Assembly (NCBI GenBank): GCA_017936375.1
Contig: JAGBFR010000020.1
Span: 1-64,000, forward strand
Length of the DNA: 64,000 bases
Direction of reading: 5' to 3'
Origin: Clostridia bacterium
GTDB taxonomy: Bacteria; Bacillota; Clostridia; Christensenellales; Aristaeellaceae
Shown here: positions 1 to 6,694 of the stretch, piece by piece
Position numbering within the stretch: position 1 is the first letter of the stretch
Layout: each line of letters begins with the position of its first letter
Program-made: the position numbers and the translations under genes
Notes under the pieces: model-generated
What the model saw: only the letters and a program-made list of their open reading frames with translations
Databases searched by the model: none
What the model was told of the DNA's origin: nothing

Positions 1-11
1 GGCATAAAAAA

Positions 12-142
12 CAGGCCGCTTTAGCGGCGGCCTGAGATAACCATGCGGTTGCCGGACTATTCGGTGCGTCTTGAGACGCTGCTAGTACATTCGCCTTGAA
101 GGCGTGGAACATACCACCGGCTTAGCCGGTGGTTTTGATTTT
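12..142 (+). other. Structured element end; possible IS200/IS605-type right end or omega RNA tail
   Basis: Four hairpins follow one another: 12-19 with 27-34, 66-71 with 74-79, 92-95 with 101-104, and 114-121 with 125-132. The last has an 8-bp GC stem, a TTA loop and a T-rich tail, so it could end transcription. A run of small hairpins closed by a strong CCACCGGC stem resembles the right ends of IS200/IS605 elements, where the TnpB guide RNA lies. A short frame ending in TGA at 33-35 could be the tail of an upstream gene. The window starts too late to see a tnpB gene, so this assignment is inference. Confidence 0.35.
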
Positions 143-174
143 GCATGCCTCAGTTTGTGTCCGTGGCCCGCCTG

Positions 175-210
175 CTCCTTTTCGCCTTGATACATCACGA
201 CGAAAAGGAG
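175..210 (+). promoter_or_regulatory. Inverted repeat that sequesters the sigma-like gene's ribosome binding site
   Basis: CTCCTTTTCG (175-184) and CGAAAAGGAG (201-210) are a perfect 10-bp inverted repeat with a 16-nt loop. The right arm contains the Shine-Dalgarno AAGGAG, seven bases before the ATG at 218. Folding of the mRNA would hide the ribosome binding site. This suggests translational control of the element's sigma-like gene, but no ligand or partner can be seen. Confidence 0.5.
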
Positions 211-217
211 AGCGACA

Positions 218-643
218 ATGAAACGGATTAACCTGAAGGATTTCTAACCTTTCTATGAAGAGGATTGCTATGTTGATGTTCCTGATGAATTGGCTGCATT
301 CATGCAGGGATATGAGAGGGAGGAAAGAGCCTATACGGAGAAGACGCGGTATCACAAAGCCTATTACTCTTTGGAGCGCGATCCGAGTCTGGAGAAAAGC
401 GTTCGGTATGTTTCCATGTCCCCGGAAGAGATTTACGAAAGAAAGCTGACGATGAACGAGCTTTATGCAGCGATGAGTACGCTGCCGGAGATGCAGGCAA
501 GGCGTATCTACGCGCATTATTTCTTGGGTATGAGCAAGAGCGAGATCGCGAGGGTTGAGGGGACGAATATCCCTGCAATCGGCAAAAGCATCGAGCGGGG
601 CTTAAAGCAGGTCGGTAAGTTCCTGAAAAAGACAATGAATTGA
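218..643 (+). pseudogene. Sigma-70 region-4-like factor of an integrative element, broken by an in-frame stop
   Basis: This reads as a small sigma-like regulator of the type found in conjugative elements. The ATG at 218 follows AAAGGAG. The frame begins MKRINLKDF, hits TAA at 245-247, then continues PFYEEDCYVDVPDEL without another stop to 643. Relatives usually carry an aromatic residue where the stop lies, so one point mutation of a Tyr codon would explain it. The C-terminal half keeps the region-4 pattern LPEMQARRIYAHYFLGMSKS followed by a recognition helix. Restart at the TTG at 290 has no good ribosome binding site. Other genes here end in TAA, so recoding is unlikely. It sits before xis and int, as in Tn916-like modules. 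Confidence 0.75.
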
Positions 644-1046
644 GGCAATGAAATGGAGAGCAAATGGATGAACAGACGCCATTTGCCCCTCTCAAAAGTT
701 TTTTCAAAGAAATTTCCGAAAACATGGAAACTTTTTGGCGTTTTTTCTGGTGATAAGTGAAGGGAGTTTTTTCTTCGGGAACCTTGAAAAGAGAATAGCA
801 GCGTTGCAGATACAGTTCCCCATGCAGCGGAGCGGGATGTGAGGCGTCGCGATGATATGAGCGATCAACGCATCTCACAGACCTTGCTGTGGCAGGCAGG
901 GCGCGATCAGGCGCATGGGTATAATGAGACTTCCACACGGCCTCTCATGGACTAGAGGGGAGCCCTGCTGTGTATGAGAAACGGCACAGCGGAGTTATGA
1001 CGGCTGGCCAGAGCCGGTCTGTAACATTTTTTGTTTCTTTGTATTG
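644..1046. other. Non-coding stretch between the sigma-like gene and the excisionase
   Basis: I see no convincing gene. A stem of 656-667 (GAGAGCAAATGG) with a near-complementary arm around 679-693 is followed by a T run at 699-704 and could terminate the sigma-like gene. A further small CCTCT/AGAGG hairpin lies near 942-959. Reading frames crossing this region look like shadows, with no starts or recognisable motifs. Confidence 0.4.
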
Positions 1047-1055
1047 TGATAGAAT
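1047..1055 (+). promoter_or_regulatory. Extended -10 promoter for xis-int
   Basis: TGA followed by TAGAAT at 1050-1055 forms an extended -10 box in AT-rich sequence. It lies about 45 bases before the excisionase ATG. No good -35 box is present, which is usual for extended -10 promoters. Confidence 0.5.
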
Positions 1056-1098
1056 AGAAACCGAGAACAACGTTATAAAACAATAAAGGAGTGCAATT

Positions 1099-1314
1099 AT
1101 GGTTCTTAAGAAGATTAATGATGTGGAACTTATCGGTGCGCAGGAGGCGGCAAAGCTTCTGGGAGTGAACAAAAACAAGATTTATGAGATTTGGAAGCGC
1201 AACGAGATGACCTGGTGGTGTATCGGCGGCACTAAGAAGACGACGCGCGAAGCGGTTGCGGAGTATCTGCTTGAAAAGCAGAACATGGATTTGACTCTCG
1301 AAGCCAATAGCTGA
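1099..1314 (+). CDS. xis: Excisionase-family helix-turn-helix protein
   Basis: This 71-residue protein has the MerR/excisionase-type winged helix pattern: a helix-turn-helix around AAKLLGVNKNKIYEI, then a wing containing GGTKKTTREAV, as in Tn916 Xis. Such proteins bind and bend the attachment region and push the integrase toward excision. AAAGGAG at 1085-1091 is well placed before the ATG. It lies 68 bases upstream of the integrase start in the same direction, the usual xis-int order at the end of an integrative element. Codon use is AT-richer than that of the chromosomal genes to the right. Confidence 0.8.
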   Translation: MVLKKINDVELIGAQEAAKLLGVNKNKIYEIWKRNEMTWWCIGGTKKTTREAVAEYLLEKQNMDLTLEANS

Positions 1315-1382
1315 CATGGCGATAAAATTGTCTTCAGAATATCTGAGAAGTATAATGAACTCGTCTCAAGGAGGTGTTTGAT

Positions 1383-2609
1383 TTGGGCGAGATTTATTAT
1401 CGGGATCGGAACGAAGGAAAGTTCGATAAGAACGGAAAAAAGAAAAAGCCGAATTGGCAATATCGTTTTGAGCTTTGCACGGTAGATGGAAAGCGACAGA
1501 GAAAAGAGAAGAGTGGATTCAAAAGAAAACAGGATGCGGTTGCGGCTGCAACGCTCGCTTATGCGGAGTATCTTGGCGGAGGCGAAGTGATTGAACCTTC
1601 CAGAATGTCTTTTTCGGATGTGCTGGACAGCTGGATGGAAGAATACTGCCGACAGGAATTGGCGGATGAGACGATCAAGAATTATGAAAAAAGGATTCGT
1701 AATCATATCAAACCGGCACTTGGGCAGTATGCCGTTTCTTCATTATCTACACATGTAATCCAGCGGTTCATCAATGAGATGGCAAAAGCGCAGTATTCTC
1801 GGAACACGATCTCCAGCGTGAAAGGAATCATTTCTAAGGCACTCAAATATGCAAAGCGAATGAAGTGGGTTGTAAGAAATGAGGCATTGGAAGTTGAGCT
1901 TCCGTCTTGGAATGCATCCAGAAAGCTTCGTTCAAAGCTTAGGGTGCCATTGGAACGAGAAACCGTGAAGGAGATTTTTGTTCGATTCCCTGAAGGACAT
2001 TCGTGTTATACACCATTGCTCTTTGGATATAAAGGTGGAACGCGAATCGGTGAAGCATTTGCTTTCTGCTGGGATGACATTGACTTTGCCAATGGGCAGA
2101 TCGACATTAACAAGCAGGTACAATGGTACAAAGACAGGCAACAGTGGAGAATCGTTCCGCCCAAATATGATTCATATCGTAAAATCGATATGGATCGAGA
2201 GACGATGGCGTATCTGAAACGGGAGAGACAAAGGCAGCTTCAATTCCGACTTGGCTATGGAAAGGCATATGTTCGTTTGTATGCTGACTCAGAAGGATAC
2301 ATCAATGCGGACGGGAACGGTAACGAGATCCAGATGGTTACGGTAAGGTGTGACGGATCGTATATTCAGCCTCGCGTGATGCAGCATTGCTCTAAGGTGA
2401 TTCATCAGGAGCTTGGATGCCCGGCATTTGATTTTCACAGCCTTCGCCACACGCATGCGACGGAGCTGGAAGAGGCGGGGGTATCCAGCAAAGAAATTCA
2501 GAGAAGGCTGGGACACAAGAGTGAGGAAACGACGCGCAGGGTATATGTCCATGCCACTGATGAAATGAGAAAGCAGTCGGTGGAAATCCTCAATACCATG
2601 TATGGATAA
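1383..2609 (+). CDS. int: Tyrosine site-specific integrase of the element
   Basis: Integrase of the Tn916/phage tyrosine recombinase family, catalysing integration and excision at att sites. Order: an N-terminal arm-binding domain (about residues 1-60), a core-binding SAM-like domain (about 75-155), and a C-terminal catalytic domain. The catalytic Arg is in GGTRIGEA, the HxxR box in HSLRHTHATEL, the late His in LGHKSEE, and the nucleophile Tyr (about residue 388) in RRVYVHATDE. All are intact. I chose the TTG at 1383 because GGAGG ends eight bases before it; the GTG at 1374 overlaps that Shine-Dalgarno. Gene and flanks are AT-richer than the chromosome. Confidence 0.9.
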   Translation: MGEIYYRDRNEGKFDKNGKKKKPNWQYRFELCTVDGKRQRKEKSGFKRKQDAVAAATLAYAEYLGGGEVIEPSRMSFSDVLDSWMEEYCRQELADETIKNYEKRIRNHIKPALGQYAVSSLSTHVIQRFINEMAKAQYSRNTISSVKGIISKALKYAKRMKWVVRNEALEVELPSWNASRKLRSKLRVPLERETVKEIFVRFPEGHSCYTPLLFGYKGGTRIGEAFAFCWDDIDFANGQIDINKQVQWYKDRQQWRIVPPKYDSYRKIDMDRETMAYLKRERQRQLQFRLGYGKAYVRLYADSEGYINADGNGNEIQMVTVRCDGSYIQPRVMQHCSKVIHQELGCPAFDFHSLRHTHATELEEAGVSSKEIQRRLGHKSEETTRRVYVHATDEMRKQSVEILNTMYG

Positions 2610-2661
2610 GGAACGGAGAGATGGATCATATTTGACCCCGAAAACGAACGGCAAGAGGCCG

Positions 2662-2680
2662 TGTCCCCGACATGTCCCCG
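2662..2680 (+). repeat. Two direct repeats next to int, possible integrase arm sites
   Basis: TGTCCCCG occurs at 2662-2669 and again at 2673-2680, an 11-bp spacing that places both on the same face of the helix. Short direct repeats just beyond the integrase gene are typical arm-type binding sites near the element end. The other end of the element is outside the window, so this cannot be confirmed here. Confidence 0.4.
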
Positions 2681-2821
2681 AGCGTAAAAAACTATATGAA
2701 TGAAGGCGAACATGCTGAAACATGGCGAGGTAAGCATAAGGTATATGGGGATTGAAAAAGGCAGGGACGTCAGCTACAATTAAACTCAAGAGAGTAGAAT
2801 AAAATCTTGAAGATCGTTTAG

Positions 2822-2890
2822 GGCAACAACCCGATGGTCGGCATGACCGTCGCCGTTGCCGTTGCGGTTTCCCAGGCGCTGGCGAAGTAA
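2822..2890 (+). pseudogene. Possible 3' remnant of the chromosomal gene used as attachment site
   Basis: After a TAG, 22 codons read GNNPMVGMTVAVAVAVSQAL-AK and then TAA. They use GC-rich codons (GTC, GCC, GGC) unlike the AT-rich integrase just upstream. The sudden change in composition near 2815-2825 suggests the element-chromosome junction, with the 3' end of an interrupted host gene beyond it. I do not recognise the protein; its hydrophobic Val/Ala run suggests a membrane protein tail. Confidence 0.35.
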
Positions 2891-2972
2891 GGAATAGCTG
2901 GAAAAACTGGCTGTTCTGAGCGGAATTTAAGGTTTGATTCTTTGATCTCGCCTTAAATAACTAGAAAAATAG

Positions 2973-3023
2973 AGTAGACACATCATTTTCAGGATTTCTG
3001 CGATGATGTGTCTACTTTTTTGT
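2973..3023 (+). terminator. Rho-independent terminator
   Basis: A perfect 14-bp inverted repeat (2973-2986 with 3003-3016) with a 16-nt loop is followed by a run of T. It would stop transcription leaving the integrase region before the next integrase fragment. Confidence 0.75.
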
Positions 3024-3053
3024 TATGTCTTTATTGTGAAAGAGGGCGAAAAA

Positions 3054-3338
3054 ATGAAAAGGATCAGGCTTGACGTTACTAAGAGCATGACGTTCAAAGA
3101 CGGTTGTGAACTGTATTTGCTGGATTGCAGACAGCGAAATCTTAGAGGAGCAACGATCAATCACTACAGGCAGAGCCACTTGCGATTTTACAGATATTTT
3201 GAACCTGATTTGCCGCTAGAACAAGTGGATGAATCAATGTACAACGGATACGTCCTCCAGCTGTGTGATGAGCTTGAAAACAGCGTAAGCGTAAATACAT
3301 ACCTAAGAGATTTAATTACGCTAGGCAGCAATCCCTGA
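3054..3338 (+). pseudogene. Truncated tyrosine integrase, N-terminal core-binding domain only
   Basis: The 94-residue product (ATG at 3054 after a weak AGAGGGCG) matches only the SAM-like core-binding domain of a tyrosine recombinase: SMTFKDGCELYLLDCRQR at the start and NTYLRDLIT near the end. At that point it leaves the family pattern, gives LGSNP and stops. The whole catalytic domain is missing. It is a remnant of a second integrated element beside the first. It may still bind DNA but cannot recombine it. Confidence 0.7.
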
Positions 3339-3368
3339 ACATGTGTGTATTGTCTGGACATGAAACGA

Positions 3369-3419
3369 CCCTCCTGTCGTAGTTTTGATTTCCTAAACTC
3401 TACAACAGGAGGGTTTTTA
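3369..3419 (+). terminator. Rho-independent terminator after the integrase remnant
   Basis: CCCTCCTGT at 3369-3377 pairs with ACAGGAGGG at 3405-3413, the stem extends inward with one mismatch, and TTTTTA follows. The interval 3420-3507 holds nothing else that I can identify. Confidence 0.7.
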
Positions 3420-3507
3420 TTTCACTGTCTATTCTCCTTTAAGCAGTCCAAGGATTACCTGATGATGGGTCTCTTTTTATGCAGATGTAACTGGCAAAGT
3501 CATAAAC

Positions 3508-4365
3508 TCACAACCGGCTCAGATACTCCCCAAGCCGATTGCTGTCGCTGCGCCGCATATGAGCGTGGATGGCGAGGGCAAGCTGCCTTTCGGGGGAAAG
3601 GGCGAGCAGTTGACCATACATGCCCCATTTGCCAATCAGCGTGCAGCCGGGAACGTCGGGAGAGAGGGGCGTGAGCTCATAGCCGCGTCCCAGTAACATG
3701 TCCGTCCATTCTCTAGAGAGCAGCCGCTGGCCCTGCCAGACACCGCTCTGAAGATACAGCGCGCCAAGCTTGACCATGTCCTCGGAACTGATATACAGGC
3801 CGGTTGCACCGATGGGGTAGTCCTGCGGACAGCGGCTCCACGCAGCTTCATGGAATCCGAGCGGCTGCAGGATACGGTGGTGCAGGAAAGTGTCTGTGCG
3901 TTCTCCACAGATGCTTGTAATCAGTCTGGAGAGGAGGTAGTACGCGGCGTCGCTGTACTGCTCGTGCGTGCCGGGCGCATGGACAAGAGGATGGGAGAAT
4001 ACCATGGAGAGATAATCCTGCGTAGGATAACTCGTCGGATCGTCGCTGTCGATATCCAAAAAGCCCTCGTCAAAGCCGATGCGGTGGGTAATGGCATGCT
4101 CAATGGTCACGTCCTTCCAGCGCGGTTCGGCGTCGGCAGGCAGATCAAGATACCAGCAGATGGGATCATCCGGATGCCAGCGTCCCTCGTCCCATAGGAT
4201 ACCGAGCGCGGTGACGATAAAGACCTTGGCGACGGAATAGCTGTTGCTGCAGTTGCTGCCGGGCTGAAAGCGATAGGTCTGAATGCCTTTGGGCGTATAC
4301 AGGGCGAGATCATACAGATTCAGATGGAGGGCCTGAAGATCCCTGATGAGGTTGCTATAATCCAT
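3508..4365 (-). CDS. Beta-lactamase-fold serine hydrolase (class C / PBP4* family)
   Basis: A 285-residue penicillin-binding-protein-like hydrolase. The nucleophile motif SxxK is SVAK near residue 44, and the second motif YxN appears as YSD in HEQYSDAAYYLLSRL. HRIG and the PLGFHEA region are typical of esterase-like or D-Ala-D-Ala-hydrolase members. There is no signal peptide, so it is probably cytoplasmic. The third, KTG-like motif is not clear, and substrate cannot be told from sequence. It is a single gene just beyond the integration hotspot, reading toward it, with only weak promoter signals upstream. Confidence 0.75.
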   Translation of the reverse strand: MDYSNLIRDLQALHLNLYDLALYTPKGIQTYRFQPGSNCSNSYSVAKVFIVTALGILWDEGRWHPDDPICWYLDLPADAEPRWKDVTIEHAITHRIGFDEGFLDIDSDDPTSYPTQDYLSMVFSHPLVHAPGTHEQYSDAAYYLLSRLITSICGERTDTFLHHRILQPLGFHEAAWSRCPQDYPIGATGLYISSEDMVKLGALYLQSGVWQGQRLLSREWTDMLLGRGYELTPLSPDVPGCTLIGKWGMYGQLLALSPERQLALAIHAHMRRSDSNRLGEYLSRL

Positions 4366-4481
4366 AGGGCAGCGTCCTTTCCGGAGCGACCATGCGGCCG
4401 TTTGGTGTGAAAGCTTCTATAAGGTGATTGTAGCATTGCGCAGGGAAGGGTGTCAATGCGCACAAATAACGCAGACGCATA

Positions 4482-4516
4482 CAAAAAGCCCGCGTATCGG
4501 AGAGATACGCGGGCAA
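4482..4516 (-). terminator. Terminator of pgi
   Basis: GCCCGCGTATC (4488-4498) pairs with GATACGCGGGC (4504-4514). Read on the minus strand the hairpin is followed by TTTTT, just beyond the pgi stop. Confidence 0.8.
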
Positions 4517-4545
4517 AGTGTTATGATGAGAATATGCGATCAGGA

Positions 4546-6126
4546 TCAGATGCCCAGAAGATCGCTGTAGACCTTCAGCGCGCCGTCGGTCTCGTGCGCC
4601 AGAACGCGCTTGGCGAGGACCTTACCCAGCTGCACGCCTTCCTGGTCGAAGCTGTTCAGGTTCCACGCGAAGCCCTGGAACATGACCTTGTTCTCGAAGT
4701 GGGCGAGCAGCGCGCCGAGCGCCTGCGGGGTCAGCTTGTCGCCGATGATGATGCTGGAGGGACGGCCGCCGGCGAAGTACTTGTTGCGGTTCTCGTCGTC
4801 CTTGCCGCAGGCGAAGGCGATGATCTGCGCAGCGACGTTCGCGCAGAGCTTCTGCTGGCTGGTGCTGCCCTGAATGACCACGTCAGAGGCCATCTGGCTG
4901 TAACGGAAGCCGACGAACTGCAGCGGGATGATGTCCGTGCCCTGATGGAGCAGCTGATAGAAGGAGTGCTGGCCGTTGGTGCCGGGCTCGCCGAAGATGA
5001 CCGGGCCGGTCACATAGTCAACCGGCTCGCCGAAGCGATTGACGGACTTGCCGTTGGATTCCATATCCAGCTGCTGCAGGTGCGCCGGGAAGCGGCTGAG
5101 CGCCTGAGAGTAGGGCAGGACGGCGGTGGTCGGATAGCCGAGGACATTGCGCTCGTACACACCGATCAGGGCGTCGAGCATCGCCGGGTTGGCGAGCAGG
5201 TCCTCGTTCTTGGCCAGCTTGTCCGCCTCGGCGGCGCCGTCAAGGAACATGCCGAACACCTCGGGGCCGAAGGCGAGGGACAGCACCGCGCCGCCCACGC
5301 CGGAGGTGGAGGAGTAGCGGCCGCCGATGTAGTCGTCCATGAAGAAGGCGGCGAGATAATCGGCGCTCTTGGCCAGCGGGGAGGTCTCGCTGGTGACGGC
5401 GATCATGTGCTTGGAGGCGTCGAGGCCGGCCTTGGCCAGCGCATCCTTAACGAAGGACTCGTTGGTCAGGGTTTCCAGCGTGGTGCCGGACTTGGAGACC
5501 AGCACGAACAGGGAGTGCGCGACGTCGATCTTGCTGAGCACGCCGGCGGCGTCGTCCGGGTCGACATTGCTGATGAATTCAGCCTTCATCTTGAGGGTGC
5601 CGTTGACCTTCGCCCAGTTCTCCAGCGCGAGATACATCGCGCGGGGGCCAAGGTCGCTGCCGCCGATGCCGATCTGTACGACGGTGGTGAACTTCTCGCC
5701 CGCGGCATTGGTGATCTCGCCCGCGTGGACCTTGTTGGCCAGCTCGGCGATCTTCGCCTGCTGCTCGGTATAGAAGGCGCGCTTGTCAACGCCGTCGGCG
5801 ATGACGGCGTCGCCCAGCTGACCGCGGGTCAGGTGATGCAGCACGCGGCGCTTTTCGCCGGTGTTGATGACCTCGCCATTGTAGAGCGCGGCGAACTTCT
5901 CCGTCAGCTGCGCTTCCTTGGCAAAGGCTGCAAGGGCGGCGAGAATGGCGTCGTCAACCGGCCTCGAGCCAAAGTTGAAATCGAGGCCCGCGCCCATGGG
6001 AACGGTGTAGTTCTTCACGCGCTGCGCACCGGCTTCGCCGGCCATGGCGGCGGCGAGGTCAATGCGCTCCGTGCCCTGAAGGGCCTTATAGGAAGCGAGC
6101 GTGTCCATATTCTTCCAAGCGATCAT
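4546..6126 (-). CDS. pgi: Glucose-6-phosphate isomerase
   Basis: Interconverts glucose 6-phosphate and fructose 6-phosphate in glycolysis and gluconeogenesis. The 526-residue product is of the usual length for the long PGI form. Sugar-phosphate-binding signatures are present: IGIGGSDLGPRAM, VSKSGTTLET, the GGRYSSTSGVGG segment, and the region after ESNGKSVNRFGEPVDY. GGAGG lies nine bases before the ATG at 6126. It is a single gene with its own promoter (TTGAAA, 17 bp, TATAAT on the minus strand) and terminator. Confidence 0.95.
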   Translation of the reverse strand: MIAWKNMDTLASYKALQGTERIDLAAAMAGEAGAQRVKNYTVPMGAGLDFNFGSRPVDDAILAALAAFAKEAQLTEKFAALYNGEVINTGEKRRVLHHLTRGQLGDAVIADGVDKRAFYTEQQAKIAELANKVHAGEITNAAGEKFTTVVQIGIGGSDLGPRAMYLALENWAKVNGTLKMKAEFISNVDPDDAAGVLSKIDVAHSLFVLVSKSGTTLETLTNESFVKDALAKAGLDASKHMIAVTSETSPLAKSADYLAAFFMDDYIGGRYSSTSGVGGAVLSLAFGPEVFGMFLDGAAEADKLAKNEDLLANPAMLDALIGVYERNVLGYPTTAVLPYSQALSRFPAHLQQLDMESNGKSVNRFGEPVDYVTGPVIFGEPGTNGQHSFYQLLHQGTDIIPLQFVGFRYSQMASDVVIQGSTSQQKLCANVAAQIIAFACGKDDENRNKYFAGGRPSSIIIGDKLTPQALGALLAHFENKVMFQGFAWNLNSFDQEGVQLGKVLAKRVLAHETDGALKVYSDLLGI

Positions 6127-6186
6127 GTGAAATATCCTCCTTCATAGAACTCAGATGAGAAGAAACTCAAATATCCAAACAAAGAA

Positions 6187-6215
6187 ATTATACTAGCAAA
6201 CCATGGAAATTTCAA
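6187..6215 (-). promoter_or_regulatory. SigA-type promoter of pgi
   Basis: On the minus strand TTGAAA (6215-6210) and TATAAT (6192-6187) are 17 bp apart, about 60 bases before the pgi start. Confidence 0.75.
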
Positions 6216-6340
6216 GAAGAGATACTGGCAGAGTGAAAAGAAATGCCCGATTTGCAAGGTGAAATACGGCATGCCGGATAGGGATGGGGAAAATAGGTGA
6301 ACGTTTTTCAAAAAAAGGATGAAATCTATCGAAGATTTGT

Positions 6341-6369
6341 TTGACTTCAATGCGCTGCTGTGCTATACT
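6341..6369 (+). promoter_or_regulatory. SigA-type promoter of the T-box operon
   Basis: TTGACT (6341-6346) and TATACT (6364-6369) are separated by 17 bp. Transcription would start near 6376, just ahead of the T-box leader. Confidence 0.8.
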
Positions 6370-6390
6370 ACAGAAAATTTCAACAGCAAA

Positions 6391-6658
6391 GACTGTAACG
6401 GAAGTATGCTTCTCTCGGGTAGCTTCAGAGAGCCGGTGGCTGGTGTGAACCGGTGCGGAAGAGAGCAAGCAGTCTCACTCCTGAGTTGACTCTGCGAAGG
6501 ACACTGGTTTTGAGTAGTGGAGTACGGTCGCCCCGTTATCGGCTTTGGGCTTGACTTGAGCCCGAGAGTGACAGTATGCCGTAAGGCTGCTGTAATCAAG
6601 GTGGTACCGCGAATGGCTTATTCGTCCTTGAAGCAATGGCTTCAGGGACTTTTTTTTA
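6391..6658 (+). ncRNA. T-box riboswitch, leucine class (specifier CUC inferred)
   Basis: The leader carries the hallmarks of a T-box that senses uncharged tRNA. They are an AGTA loop-E motif at 6403-6406, the distal Stem I pattern near 6427-6452, the T-box AAGGTGGTACCGCG at 6598-6611, and a terminator (6624-6634 with 6639-6649, then eight T). Stem GCTTCTCTC (6408-6416) pairs with 6461-6470, placing AGTCTCAC in the specifier loop. CTC at 6474-6476 followed by A fits leucine. UGGU at 6602-6605 would pair with an ACCA tRNA end, matching the discriminator A of leucine tRNA and arguing against serine. The next gene keeps a leucine-binding LeuA domain, which agrees. Confidence 0.85.
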
Positions 6659-6694
6659 CCCAATCAGATATTCATGAATAAGAGGTGCAGCAAA

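Noticed and set aside
218-643. Stop-codon recoding (TAA as an amino acid)
   Set aside because: Many genes here, including the neighbouring integrase, end in TAA, so a general recoding is not supported.
4450-6147. A 565-residue plus-strand frame opposite pgi
   Set aside because: It is the antisense shadow of a clear pgi gene. It is rich in Ala, Gly, Val, Arg and Asp from GC-rich codons, with no motif and no ribosome binding site.
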